Shown here one piece after another: positions 18,275 to 26,665 of a stretch of 64,000 nt of DNA. The DNA is taken from the NCBI GenBank assembly GCA_946184295.1, contig CAMHEZ010000005.1:28282-92281 (forward strand). The letters run 5' to 3'. Positions within the stretch are counted from its first letter, which is position 1, and every line of letters starts with the position of its first letter. Origin of the DNA: an uncultured Clostridia bacterium (GTDB lineage: Bacteria > Bacillota > Clostridia > Oscillospirales > Acutalibacteraceae). The notes beneath the pieces are model-generated. The model worked only from the letters and a program-made list of their open reading frames with translations. It made no database searches and was not told the DNA's origin. Position numbers and translations under genes: made by a program.

Positions 18275-20158
18275 TTATTCCTCGCCCATACCTTGTACTT
18301 TACTGTCTTCCTCCGACACTGTGATGGAGCTGGGGTCGATCACCACATCATCGTAATGCTGTGTTGAGCGAAGCACGACCGTGGTTCTGCCGGGAATCGT
18401 CAGCTTGCCGCTCTCCAGCGTTGCGACCTTATCTTCCTCTTCTTCGGTCTCTTCCTCGGAGGACGCACCGAACACCGGCGCGGAATTGCTTTCGCTCTCG
18501 CCTTCGGCGGCCTTGGCCACCACATAGCCCCGCAACTCGGTGAAGTCGCCGTAGCCCAGCGCGTTCAGGTCAAAGGCGTGTTCGTCAAGATCAAGGTTAT
18601 GAATGACCATCACAGCCGTGCCGTTGTACACACAGGTGTAGGCGCAGACTTCGTCCTCGCCAAAGGCACACGCCGTCACCGTGCCGCGTGCAATCTGGGG
18701 GTTCTGGTTGCGCATCTTGAGCAGCAGACGGTAATTCGTCAGCAGCGAATTTTCATCGTTCAGCTGCTCCTCCACGCCGTCGATCTCGTTCTGGTTGACC
18801 GAAAGATCAACGCCGGCGGGATAGGTCATCTTGGAGCCGTCGTCGGTGGCCGACCATTTGATAGGCATACGGGCGGTCGGGTCCTTCTGGCTGCCGTCGC
18901 GGGAAGTGCCCTTGAGGCCGATTTCCTCGCCGTAATAGATAAAGGGATTGCCCGGCATCATCAGGTAAAGCGCCGCGGCCATCTTGCGCTGACTGAGCGT
19001 CATGAAGTAGCTGGAGCTGCGGTACATATCGTGGTTGGAAAGGAACGGCGCGTCAATCGCGTCGGTGGCCGACACGAGCTTGAGCGTGTTGTTCCAGCGC
19101 TGCACTCTCTGGGCGAACTCCGCGCCCTGCTGTTTTTTGACCGTGGCGGGAAGATAGCCGTTGGTATTGGCATAGGGGAAGTTGAAGAGGCTGTCAATGC
19201 CGCTCTTGTAGTAATTGCCGATCACCACAGAGCTGGTCCACGCCTCACCCACCGTGTAGAACTTGGGATTCTTGGCGGCACAGTATTTGACAATGCGGTT
19301 GAGTACCGCCGCGTTTTTCTCGGTCTGGTTATAGTAGAAATACAGCACCGCGTCAAAACGGAAGCCGTCCACACCCTTGCCAATCCAGAAATCGCAGATA
19401 TTCTCCACTTCCTGCCAGACATATTCACTGTCAAAATTCAGCTCGGGCATATCGTCGCTGAAGCTGCATTCATAATAGCAGTCCGTTCCCACAATGGGGC
19501 GGAACCGTGCGCCGTTGAGATTGTAGTAAGAATAGCTGCTGTTGACGTCAATGCGCACGCCGCCCAGATCAGTGAGATCCTTCAGGGAGTAGTAGGTATA
19601 ATACTCGCTGTACTTCTCATCGAACTCGCTGACCGTGCCCTTGTCCCGGCACCGCAGCACGTCGCAGAACATCTTGAACCATTCATGCTCCACGGAGGTG
19701 TGATTCAGCACCATGTCAATGATGACGCTGATGCCGCGGTCGTGGCACTTCTGCACCATGGTTTCAAAATCTTCCATCGTGCCGTACATCGGGTCCACCG
19801 CGCAGTAATCGCTGATATCGTATTTGTGATAGGACGGGGACGGACAGATGGGCATGAGCCAGAGCGCGTTGACGCCAAGGGAACGGTCTCCCGCGGCGGC
19901 ATTGGCGGGCTTGAGATAATCGAGCTTCTGGGTAATGCCGTTGAAATCGCCGTAACCGTCGCCGTCGCTGTCGCAGAACGAACGGACAAAAATTTCATAG
20001 AAATTCTTGTACTTGTCGTCGATTTCTTCAATCGCCTCATCGGGTACGCAGGGAGCCTTTTCCGGCTCGACGGGCACCGCCTTGGCGCACGACCCGAGCA
20101 GCATGAGGGCGGCCAATACCGCAGCCAGCAGTGACTGCCTGATTTTTGTGATATGCAA
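18275..20158 (-). CDS. Secreted alpha-amylase-family lipoprotein (GH13)
   Basis: 627 aa. Signal peptide with lipobox LLGSC, so the enzyme is probably tethered outside the cell, where it would cut starch or maltodextrin for the MalEF importer. The GH13 regions are present: DMVLNHTS, nucleophile in GVDGFRFDAV, acid/base Glu in FYTVGEAW and transition-state Asp in FLSNHDMYR. YKNFYEIFVRSFCDSDGDG and PICPSPSYHKYDISDY suit the alpha-glucosidase/neopullulanase branch. The C-terminus carries a beta domain and an acidic stretch (SSEEETEEEEDK). TTG start with GAGG 4 bases upstream; no ATG fits the signal peptide. Confidence 0.93.
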   Translation of the reverse strand: MHITKIRQSLLAAVLAALMLLGSCAKAVPVEPEKAPCVPDEAIEEIDDKYKNFYEIFVRSFCDSDGDGYGDFNGITQKLDYLKPANAAAGDRSLGVNALWLMPICPSPSYHKYDISDYCAVDPMYGTMEDFETMVQKCHDRGISVIIDMVLNHTSVEHEWFKMFCDVLRCRDKGTVSEFDEKYSEYYTYYSLKDLTDLGGVRIDVNSSYSYYNLNGARFRPIVGTDCYYECSFSDDMPELNFDSEYVWQEVENICDFWIGKGVDGFRFDAVLYFYYNQTEKNAAVLNRIVKYCAAKNPKFYTVGEAWTSSVVIGNYYKSGIDSLFNFPYANTNGYLPATVKKQQGAEFAQRVQRWNNTLKLVSATDAIDAPFLSNHDMYRSSSYFMTLSQRKMAAALYLMMPGNPFIYYGEEIGLKGTSRDGSQKDPTARMPIKWSATDDGSKMTYPAGVDLSVNQNEIDGVEEQLNDENSLLTNYRLLLKMRNQNPQIARGTVTACAFGEDEVCAYTCVYNGTAVMVIHNLDLDEHAFDLNALGYGDFTELRGYVVAKAAEGESESNSAPVFGASSEEETEEEEDKVATLESGKLTIPGRTTVVLRSTQHYDDVVIDPSSITVSEEDSKVQGMGEE

Positions 20159-20231
20159 AGCGCCTCAACCTTTCTTAATGGAAAATAAAAAAATATCAAC
20201 AAACAAAGCCGAATTTGTTTGATTTGATGAT

Positions 20232-20260
20232 ATTATAAATGATTTTCGCGGCCTTGTCAA
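20232..20260 (-). promoter_or_regulatory. Promoter of the amylase gene
   Basis: Minus strand TTGACA (20260-20255), 17-bp spacer, TATAAT (20237-20232): full consensus. Confidence 0.88.
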
Positions 20261-20273
20261 GCATTTCGGAAAA

Positions 20274-20427
20274 AAGCGAGCGAATGCGAGCGCGGGAGTC
20301 CAGGGGGACTGGTCCTCCTGGCGGGTCAAGGGCAGAGCCCTTGCGGGGACTGGGGCAGCGCCCCAGGAGCAGGCGTAGCCTGCGAGCCACACGCGCTCAG
20401 ATATCGAAATAGGTCAGGCGAATCCCA
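20274..20427 (-). repeat. Dispersed GC-rich hairpin element, copy 3
   Basis: On the minus strand: GCAGGCTACGCCTGC, CTGGGGCGCTGCCCCAG, AAGGGCTCTGCCCTT and the GGACCAGTCC stem. Its GCGAGCG end abuts the amylase promoter, so this copy faces a gene's 5' side. Its GGATTCGCC end joins directly to the AT-rich inverted-repeat element at 20428. Confidence 0.9.
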
Positions 20428-20611
20428 CCGAGGTATACGAAGGTATACGAAGGCCTTCGTATACCTTCTCACGCCCGAAAAATCCCTAGAATACGCGGTT
20501 TTCAGGCAATCACAGAGGAGAGGTATACGAGGTAACGAGGAAATTACAGTAAAATAAAAAAATTACGATTATATAGTATACAGAAAAATCTTCGTATGCT
20601 TCGTATACCAA
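20428..20611 (-). repeat. AT-rich element with terminal inverted repeats, copy A
   Basis: About 184 bp ending in inverted GGTATACGAAG / CTTCGTATACC words. It contains a 25-bp core (20484-20508) that is identical to 59553-59577 on the opposite strand, plus further aligned blocks such as CCTCGTTACCTCGTATACC. A 30-bp perfect palindrome sits at 20439-20468. No frame inside codes for protein. Confidence 0.8.
20439..20468. repeat. 30-bp perfect palindrome
   Basis: GAAGGTATACGAAGG is followed with no spacer by its exact reverse complement CCTTCGTATACCTTC. Copy B of the AT-rich element lacks this exact palindrome but has GTAAAC words in the same place. Confidence 0.9.
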
Positions 20612-20643
20612 CCTGCAATTTCCTGCAAAAAATAAAAAAAGGC

Positions 20644-20672
20644 TTGACAAATCCCCCGCGCTTGCATATAAT
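20644..20672 (+). promoter_or_regulatory. Promoter of leuA
   Basis: TTGACA (20644-20649), 17-bp spacer, TATAAT (20667-20672): full consensus, just before the T-box leader. Confidence 0.9.
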
Positions 20673-20689
20673 AGTTACCAAAGCTGAAT

Positions 20690-20994
20690 ACCCGATGGAA
20701 AGACTGTGAAGGGAACAAGACGCAGTTTCAGTGTCTTCAGAGAGTCGGCGGCTGCTGCGAGGCCGATGTCCTGTGCTGTGTGTATAACTCATCCCGGAGT
20801 TTTCCGCCTGAAATCCGTGGGAAGGTAGGGCGGGACGTGTGACCGCGTTAGAGGTCGGAGCCTTGTTAGAGGCTTTTGAGGGCGATGGCTTGCGCGTGCG
20901 CGTCAGTCTCGCCGAAATCAGGGTGGTACCGTGTGGAAGTTTCATTCCTCGCCCCTGTTGCCGTGTTGTGCGGCCGCAGGGCGGGGATTTTTAT
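20690..20994 (+). ncRNA. T-box leader of leuA, probably sensing tRNA-Leu
   Basis: The T-box sequence AGGGTGGTACCGTG (20920-20933) is unmistakable. It is followed by a G+C-rich terminator stem (about 20945-20987) ending in TTTTT. Stem I runs from about 20696 (GGAAAGAC) to about 20810 (GTTTTCC). Near its 3' side, AACTCATC offers CUC followed by A as a specifier codon for leucine, which fits the gene; the exact specifier is my inference. Uncharged tRNA would pair with the leader and let transcription continue into leuA. Confidence 0.9.
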
Positions 20995-21068
20995 TTGTCT
21001 CTCCTTCGTGTCGTGGAGGCATTCAGTTTTCAACCATCATCTTTTATGATATATGGAGGTTTTTACTC

Positions 21069-22763
21069 ATGAAAGGCTACGAAAAATACACCCCCTTTGG
21101 ACGCATTACCCAGCTCACAAACCGCGAATGGCCGGATAAGCTCATCGAAAAGGCGCCGATCTGGTGCTCGGTTGACCTGCGCGACGGCAATCAGGCGCTC
21201 ATCGACCCGATGAACGTCGAAGAAAAGATCACCATGTTCAAGGAACTCGTGCGCGTCGGCTTCAAGGAAATCGAAGTCGGCTTCCCCTCCGCCAGCGAGA
21301 CGGAATACGAATATCTCCGCGCCCTCATCGAGCAGGATCTCATTCCCGACGACGTGACCATTCAGGTGCTGGTGCAGGCCAGAGAACACCTCATCCGCAA
21401 GACCTTTGAGGCCATCGACGGCGCGAAGAACGTCATCGTTCATTTCTACAACTCCACCTCCACGCTCCAGCGCAAGGTTGTGTTTCACAAGGACATGGAC
21501 GCTATCACCGAAATTGCCGTCAACGGCGCGAAGCTCATTCGCGAGCTGACCGAACAGATGGACAACAGCGATATCAATATTCGCTTTGAATACAGCCCCG
21601 AGAGCTTCTCCGGCACCGAGCCGGAATTTGCCGTGGCCATCTGCGACGCGGTGGCACAGGCCATCGGAGCGGACAAGGAGCACCCCATCATCTTCAACCT
21701 GCCCTCTACCGTGCAGCTCTCCACCCCCAATGTCTTTGCCGACCAGATCGAGTATTTCAGCAAGCACATTGCCAACCGCGACGCGGTTATTCTCAGCGTA
21801 CACCCCCACAACGACCGCGGCACCGGCGTGGCAGACGCGGAGCTTGCCCTGCTCGCCGGCGCGGACAGAATCGAAGGTACGCTCTTCGGCAACGGTGAGC
21901 GCACCGGCAACGTCGATATCGTCACCCTTGCGCTGAATATGTTCACGCAGGGCATCGACCCCATGCTCGACTTCAGCGACATCAAGCGCACCCGCGCGGT
22001 CTATGAGGAATGCACCCGCATGAAGGTCCACGAGCGCACGCCCTACGCCGGCGACCTCGTCTTCACGGCCTTCTCCGGTTCGCATCAGGACGCCATCAAG
22101 AAGGGTACCGACTACATGGCGGAATCCGGCAGCGACAAATGGGAAGTACCCTATCTGCCCATCTCCCCCGCCGACGTCGGCAGAGAGTATGAACCGATTA
22201 TCCGCATCAATTCGCAGTCCGGCAAAGGCGGCGCAGCCTTCATCATGCAGCAGATGTTCGGCTACAATATGCCCAAGGCCATGCACCCTGAATTCGGCTA
22301 CTTCGTCAAGACTGCCGCTGACGCCAAGGGCAAGGAGCTGACCCCGCAGGAGATTTTTGCCATCTTTGACAAGGAGTATCTCCACGCCAGGTCGCCCTAC
22401 GCGCTCGGCAAGCACGACCTCTACAACACGTCCGCCGAGGACGAAGACACGTCCTTCACCAAGTTCAGTGGCACGGTGAAATGCCACAACGAGGAAATCC
22501 GCATTGAAGGCGAGGGCAACGGCCCGATTGACGCGTTCTTCGACGCGATGAAAAAGCTCAACCTCCCTAAGTTCAAGTTTGTCAGCTACCACGAGCACGC
22601 CATCGGCAACGGCGCCGACGCGAAGGCCTGCGCTTATGTGGAGCTGCTCACACCCGAAGGCGCCAATGTCTTTGGGGTAGGCGTCCACAGCAACATCAAC
22701 ATCGCCTCCATCAAGGCGGTCGTGAGCGCTGTCAACCGCGCACTCAACAAGTACAACGGCTGA
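21069..22763 (+). CDS. leuA: 2-isopropylmalate synthase (long LeuA2 type)
   Basis: 564 aa. It condenses acetyl-CoA with 2-ketoisovalerate, the first committed step to leucine. The synthase barrel shows WCSVDLRDGNQALIDPM (metal-binding Asp), the signature IFNLPSTVQLSTPN and LSVHPHNDRGTGVADAEL (HxH-type metal site), then LFGNGERTGNVDIV. A C-terminal LeuA dimer/regulatory domain follows from about residue 430. Length and spacing match the yeast-like LeuA2 form. ATG 21069 has GGAGG 9 bases before it; the longer frame through the T-box is not coding. It stands alone, with no leuBCD here. Confidence 0.95.
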   Translation: MKGYEKYTPFGRITQLTNREWPDKLIEKAPIWCSVDLRDGNQALIDPMNVEEKITMFKELVRVGFKEIEVGFPSASETEYEYLRALIEQDLIPDDVTIQVLVQAREHLIRKTFEAIDGAKNVIVHFYNSTSTLQRKVVFHKDMDAITEIAVNGAKLIRELTEQMDNSDINIRFEYSPESFSGTEPEFAVAICDAVAQAIGADKEHPIIFNLPSTVQLSTPNVFADQIEYFSKHIANRDAVILSVHPHNDRGTGVADAELALLAGADRIEGTLFGNGERTGNVDIVTLALNMFTQGIDPMLDFSDIKRTRAVYEECTRMKVHERTPYAGDLVFTAFSGSHQDAIKKGTDYMAESGSDKWEVPYLPISPADVGREYEPIIRINSQSGKGGAAFIMQQMFGYNMPKAMHPEFGYFVKTAADAKGKELTPQEIFAIFDKEYLHARSPYALGKHDLYNTSAEDEDTSFTKFSGTVKCHNEEIRIEGEGNGPIDAFFDAMKKLNLPKFKFVSYHEHAIGNGADAKACAYVELLTPEGANVFGVGVHSNINIASIKAVVSAVNRALNKYNG

Positions 22764-22781
22764 TTTTTTTTCATAACAGCA

Positions 22782-22825
22782 AAAAACGATGGCTTGCGAC
22801 AATTTCGTCCAAAGTCATCGTTTTT
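22782..22825 (+). terminator. Terminator of leuA
   Basis: AAAAACGATG (22782-22791) pairs with CATCGTTTTT (22816-22825), closing a 24-base apical part. Confidence 0.85.
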
Positions 22826-22857
22826 GATTGTTCTCCGGGCTTGGCGATACTTTTTCC

Positions 22858-23012
22858 GGATTCGCCTGACTGCGTTGGTTGTCTTGGCGCGTGGCGCTCG
22901 CAGGCTGCGCCTGCTCATGGGGCTTTGCCCCATTACCCAGCAGGGCCCTGCCCTGCACCAGCTTTCGCTAGCGAAAGCGTGGACCAGTCCCCCTGGACTC
23001 CCGCGCTTCGCT
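22858..23012 (+). repeat. Dispersed GC-rich hairpin element, copy 4
   Basis: Hairpins GCAGGCTGCGCCTGC, TGGGGCTTTGCCCCA and GCAGGGCCCTGCCCTGC. An extra 18-bp perfect palindrome GCTTTCGCTAGCGAAAGC (22961-22978) is inserted before the GGACCAGTCC stem. The end faces the 3' end of the minus-strand GT8 gene. Confidence 0.88.
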
Positions 23013-23041
23013 TAATTCTTCTCAAAATTGACTTCCGCGGG

Positions 23042-23971
23042 TCAATGTTCCCCCGTCAGGGCGCGTTTCACACAGATCAACCGCCAGATCATCATTTTGG
23101 AAAGGCTGCTGTAATGCCGTTTGCAGCTCCGCCAGTCGCACAGGGCATGGTACTTGGCAAAAACCGCCGTGTGCACCGGCGTAATGCCGTCAATGCACCA
23201 CATATCCCGCCCGGCATAGTGATAGATTTTGCCGTGGTGCAGCGCCTCCAGCAGTTCCTCCGCCGTATAACGAAAACGCGGCAAACTCTCGAGCATTTTC
23301 GGCACGTCCTTATCCAGCAGCATCCACAGCATATTGTACGCCGGGGGCAGCATCAGCATGTCATGCGCCAGCACATAATTAATCGCGTCCTGATCGGGAT
23401 AAACCAGTTCGTCCGGAAAACGGTTGATAAAATCAATCATACGCTCGGAGGCGTTGAGCGCTGCCCATCGAGCCGTATCAATCAGCAGCACACCCGAATT
23501 GATATAGGTGCCGTCCAGATCAATGCCCAGCGCCTGCTTTCGGGCATAATCATAACCGTCCGCGACCCCCGCCACGCACTTGCCCTGCATGTCCATCTCA
23601 AACAGCTCCGTGACGGGCTGATCCATCAGCAAATCACAGTCCAGGTAAATCAAGCGGTCGAGGCCGTCGTATTGCGCCAGCAGCTCCGGGAAAAACAGCC
23701 GACCGTAAATCGCCTTGTGCCAGTGGTTCTCCACCTGCGGAACAACCGCGTCGAGCTGCTGCTCGATGTTGTAAAAATACAGTGCCGCGTTGTCAAACCG
23801 CGCCGCCTGCCGCAGCAATTGCGCCTTGTGTTCCTCAGTAATGCCGCAGTCCATCACAAAAATCCGCACCCTGTCCGCGACGGGACACATATTGTGCAGC
23901 ACCGAATACGAGGCAATGCCGAGGTTTTTGACATAATTGTCATCGGAAACAAACAAGAAATTCGCCGTCAA
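23042..23971 (-). CDS. Family 8 glycosyltransferase (first of a tandem pair)
   Basis: 309 aa GT8 enzyme. NFLFVSDDNYVKNLGIASYSV starts the nucleotide-sugar fold, IYLDCDLLM carries the DxD metal site, YINSGVLLIDT and QDAINYVL follow, and LHHGKIYHYAG is the C-terminal conserved His segment. TTG start with AAAGGA 9 bases upstream. It probably adds a hexose from a UDP-sugar to a cell-surface or storage glycan; the acceptor is unknown. It is 28 bp downstream of its paralogue and co-transcribed. Confidence 0.9.
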   Translation of the reverse strand: MTANFLFVSDDNYVKNLGIASYSVLHNMCPVADRVRIFVMDCGITEEHKAQLLRQAARFDNAALYFYNIEQQLDAVVPQVENHWHKAIYGRLFFPELLAQYDGLDRLIYLDCDLLMDQPVTELFEMDMQGKCVAGVADGYDYARKQALGIDLDGTYINSGVLLIDTARWAALNASERMIDFINRFPDELVYPDQDAINYVLAHDMLMLPPAYNMLWMLLDKDVPKMLESLPRFRYTAEELLEALHHGKIYHYAGRDMWCIDGITPVHTAVFAKYHALCDWRSCKRHYSSLSKMMIWRLICVKRALTGEH

Positions 23972-23999
23972 TCATATCATTCCTTTTTTCAACAATAAA

Positions 24000-24935
24000 T
24001 TACTTCCAGAAATCCCCCGTCAGCATACGCTTTACCGTGAAGATCAGCCACATGCAGAATTGTCCCGCGTTTTGAAACCGTCTGCGCACGCCGCGCCAAT
24101 CGGACAAATTGCGGTACTTCACAAACTTCCGCGCGTGAATCGGCGTGATGCCGTCAAACGACCACATATCATGCGCCGCGTAGTGATAAATCTTGCCGTG
24201 ATGCAGCGCGTCATGCACCTGTTCCTCCGTATAATACAAATCCGCGATGTTGCGCACCAGCTTGGGAATATCCCGGTCGGTCAGCATCCACATCATGTTG
24301 TAGGCCAGCCCCAGCACCTTGATTTCGTCCCTGAGGATATAATTGATCGCGTCCTGGTCGGGGAACAGCAGCTCTTCCGGAATGCTGTTGATGTAGTCGA
24401 TAATCCGGCGGGACGCGTCAAGCGCCATCCACCGCGCCGTGTCGATAACCAGCACGCCCGAATTGATATAGATAGCTTGCGGCGCGAGACCCAAGGCCTG
24501 TTTCCGCTCCGTGTCCGACGCGTCCACCACGCCTGCCAGACACTTGCCGTCGAGCGACATCTCAAACAGCTCGGTCACGGGCGCGTCCATGATGATATCG
24601 CAGTCCAGATAAACCAGCCGGTCGATGTCGGGATACTGCGCCATGAGCTGCGGGAAAAAGAGCCTGCCGTAGATGGCCCTGTGCCAGCGCGCCCCCTCCT
24701 TGGGGACCACCTCATCGAGCAGCGTTTCGATATTGTAAAAAATCATCTCCGCGTTATCAAACCGTTCGGTCTGCTTTTGGAGCTGTGCCTTGTGTTCCTC
24801 GGTAATTCCGCAGTCCATCACGAATACACGCACTTGATCCACTGCCGGACACATATTGTGCAGCACGGAATAAGCGCAAACCCCCAGATTCTTGGTGTAA
24901 TTGTCGTCCGATACAAACATAAAATTCGCAGTCAT
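24000..24935 (-). CDS. Family 8 glycosyltransferase (second of a tandem pair)
   Basis: 311 aa, with the same motifs in the same order as its neighbour (VYLDCDIIM, YINSGVLVIDT, LHHGKIYHYAA) and many identical blocks, including MTANFMFVSDDNYTKNLGV. The pair arose by tandem duplication. ATG start, with AGGAGAGG 12 bases upstream. First gene of the two-gene unit. Confidence 0.9.
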   Translation of the reverse strand: MTANFMFVSDDNYTKNLGVCAYSVLHNMCPAVDQVRVFVMDCGITEEHKAQLQKQTERFDNAEMIFYNIETLLDEVVPKEGARWHRAIYGRLFFPQLMAQYPDIDRLVYLDCDIIMDAPVTELFEMSLDGKCLAGVVDASDTERKQALGLAPQAIYINSGVLVIDTARWMALDASRRIIDYINSIPEELLFPDQDAINYILRDEIKVLGLAYNMMWMLTDRDIPKLVRNIADLYYTEEQVHDALHHGKIYHYAAHDMWSFDGITPIHARKFVKYRNLSDWRGVRRRFQNAGQFCMWLIFTVKRMLTGDFWK

Positions 24936-24980
24936 ATGGCACGCCGTCCTCTCCTGAAATTTTCACCCATATTCTCTTTG

Positions 24981-24992
24981 ATTATACCATAC
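24981..24992 (-). promoter_or_regulatory. Promoter of the GT8 pair
   Basis: Minus strand TATAAT (24986-24981) preceded by TGG, giving an extended -10; the -35 (TTAAAA, 17 bp away) is weak. Confidence 0.6.
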
Positions 24993-25037
24993 GGAAGCCG
25001 GAATTTTAATACTTTTTTTAAAATTCATGAACTGTTT

Positions 25038-25066
25038 TTTACTTTTGCCCGGTGATGTGGTACAAT
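25038..25066 (+). promoter_or_regulatory. Likely promoter of the TtcA/TilS-like gene
   Basis: TTTACT (25038-25043), 17-bp spacer ending TGG, TACAAT (25061-25066). Transcripts would carry hairpin element copy 5 in their 5' leader. Confidence 0.45.
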
Positions 25067-25091
25067 ATAACCCATTGGTCGGCGCTTTGAT

Positions 25092-25220
25092 TGGATTCGC
25101 CTGACTGCATTGGTTGTCTTGGCGCGTGGCGCTCGGCAAGCTCCGCTTGCCTCGTGGGGCGCTGCCCCACCCCCCGGCAGGAGGTGCCTGCACCCCCTGC
25201 ACTCCCGCGCTTCGCTTTTT
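25092..25220 (+). repeat. Dispersed GC-rich hairpin element, copy 5 (short form)
   Basis: GGCAAGCTCCGCTTGCC, GTGGGGCGCTGCCCCAC and a GGTGCCTGCACC stem. The AAGGG/CCCTT hairpin is missing, which makes this copy about 30 bp shorter. It lies between a promoter and the start of the TtcA/TilS-like gene. Confidence 0.88.
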
Positions 25221-25249
25221 CATTATTCTTTAATAAGGACTTTCTGCCT

Positions 25250-25987
25250 ATGAAAAAATTACTTTCCAAAACCCGCGCCGCCGCCGACCAATATCAGATG
25301 TTCGGCGCGGACGGTGCGCACGAAACCATCGCTGTCGGCGTATCCGGCGGCAAGGATTCCCTCATGCTGCTGCGGCTCATGGCTTGTCTGCGCGATTTTC
25401 ACCCCTCCGGCTTCCGACTGGTCGCGCTGGCGCTCGACCCCTGCTTCGGCGGGCAGGAGGCTGATTACACCGCCATTCAGGCGCTTTGTGATACGCTCGA
25501 CGTGCCACTCGTCATCAGGCGCTCGCGGCTGGGGGAAATTGTCTTTGAAGAACGCAAAGAACAGAATCCCTGTTCCCTCTGCGCCCGCATGCGGCGGGGC
25601 ATTCTGCACAACATGGCGCTGGAACAGGGCTGCACCCGTCTGGCACTGGGGCATCACCTAGACGACGCGGCGGCAACCTTCTGGATGAACCTCACCGCCG
25701 GGGGACGCGTCGGCTGCTTCTCACCCGTCACATGGCTCGACCGCAAACAGATTTACCTCATACGCCCCATGATTTTCTGCCGCGAGAGCGAGATCCGCGC
25801 CGCCGCCGCCCGTCTCGCGCTGCCCGTGATGAAAAGCCCCTGCCCCGCCGACGGCTGCACCGAACGCCGCAACGCCGCCGATATGCTGCGGCAGCTGGAA
25901 AAGACCTACCCCAACTTCACCGAAACGATCATTGCCGCCCTCCAGCGGGACAACATCTCCGGCTGGGGAACCGGCACTCCCACATGA
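25250..25987 (+). CDS. TtcA/TilS-type tRNA-modifying PP-loop ATPase
   Basis: 245 aa. The PP-loop SGGKDS lies near residue 32 and activates substrate by adenylation. The CSLCARMRRG pair of cysteines around residue 108 and a later CPADGC match TtcA-like 2-thiocytidine synthases, which hold an iron-sulfur cluster; LALGHHLDDAA is the conserved middle motif. The start at ATG 25250 has AAGGA upstream; a longer frame through the repeat element is rejected. The exact tRNA position modified is inferred from the family only. Confidence 0.85.
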   Translation: MKKLLSKTRAAADQYQMFGADGAHETIAVGVSGGKDSLMLLRLMACLRDFHPSGFRLVALALDPCFGGQEADYTAIQALCDTLDVPLVIRRSRLGEIVFEERKEQNPCSLCARMRRGILHNMALEQGCTRLALGHHLDDAAATFWMNLTAGGRVGCFSPVTWLDRKQIYLIRPMIFCRESEIRAAAARLALPVMKSPCPADGCTERRNAADMLRQLEKTYPNFTETIIAALQRDNISGWGTGTPT

Positions 25988-25995
25988 TGAACAAC

Positions 25996-26046
25996 AAACC
26001 AGCCCCGCCCGGCGCACGCTTCGTCACGCCAGACAGGGCTGGTTTT
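25996..26046 (+). terminator. Terminator of the TtcA/TilS-like gene
   Basis: AAACCAGCCC (25996-26005) pairs with GGGCTGGTTT (26036-26045), then T's. The convergent gene ends at 26065. Confidence 0.85.
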
Positions 26047-26064
26047 CATTTGATGTGTATGAAA

Positions 26065-26517
26065 TTACGCTTCCTCATCCGCGTCGAACGATTCCGCGAC
26101 TGACTTGAGCGCGTCGTCAACGGTATACTCCGGCGCCTCGGCTTCTGCGGCGTCTTCGCTTTCTTCCGCCGCCTTGTCTTCTGCCGGAACTTCCGCCTCT
26201 TCCGCTGCTTGTGCGTCTACCGGTTCGGTCTCGTCGCCGAGGTGCTCACCCTCGTCGTAATCGGTGTCAAAATCCACACCGGCCTCCTCGGTAATCTCAA
26301 AATCCTCGAAATCTTCCAGATCGTCCCAATCCAGATCATCGTCATCCGTATTGGCTTCATCGGCGCAGAAATCGCCGATCTTCTTGCCAATGCCCTTGAT
26401 AACCGCCATCGGGGAACAGTCCTCGCCCTTCTCGGTTCTCTCAATGACTTCCTTGGCCACTACCACGGCAGCGGCAGCAGTCGCACCGAATGCCAACAGC
26501 TTCAAAAAATCGCCCAT
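26065..26517 (-). CDS. Hypothetical acidic membrane-anchored protein
   Basis: 150 aa. Residues 5-22 (LKLLAFGATAAAAVVVAK) form one membrane helix, and the remaining 120 residues are strongly acidic (runs such as DDDDLDWDDLEDFEDFE) with an Ala/Glu-rich tail. Such a chain would be disordered in the cytoplasm. GGAAG lies 8 bases before ATG. I recognise no family. Confidence 0.75.
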   Translation of the reverse strand: MGDFLKLLAFGATAAAAVVVAKEVIERTEKGEDCSPMAVIKGIGKKIGDFCADEANTDDDDLDWDDLEDFEDFEITEEAGVDFDTDYDEGEHLGDETEPVDAQAAEEAEVPAEDKAAEESEDAAEAEAPEYTVDDALKSVAESFDADEEA

Positions 26518-26588
26518 AATGAATACTTCCTTTCAAACAAAGAGGTGACCGACGGCAACGCCGGTACCCACGATTTAGTGTATTTTAG

Positions 26589-26598
26589 ATTATAACAT
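26589..26598 (-). promoter_or_regulatory. Promoter of the acidic protein gene
   Basis: Minus strand extended -10 TGTTATAAT (TATAAT 26594-26589), about 70 bp before the start; no clear -35. Confidence 0.5.
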
Positions 26599-26665
26599 AC
26601 AAAAAAGAACAAAGGGTGAATAAAAGAATAAAAAACTAAAAAACAAAAATCCACCTTTGCGCCAA

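Noticed and set aside
20931..21068. N-terminal extension of leuA
   Set aside because: It lies inside the T-box antiterminator/terminator region; ATG 21069 has a good SD.
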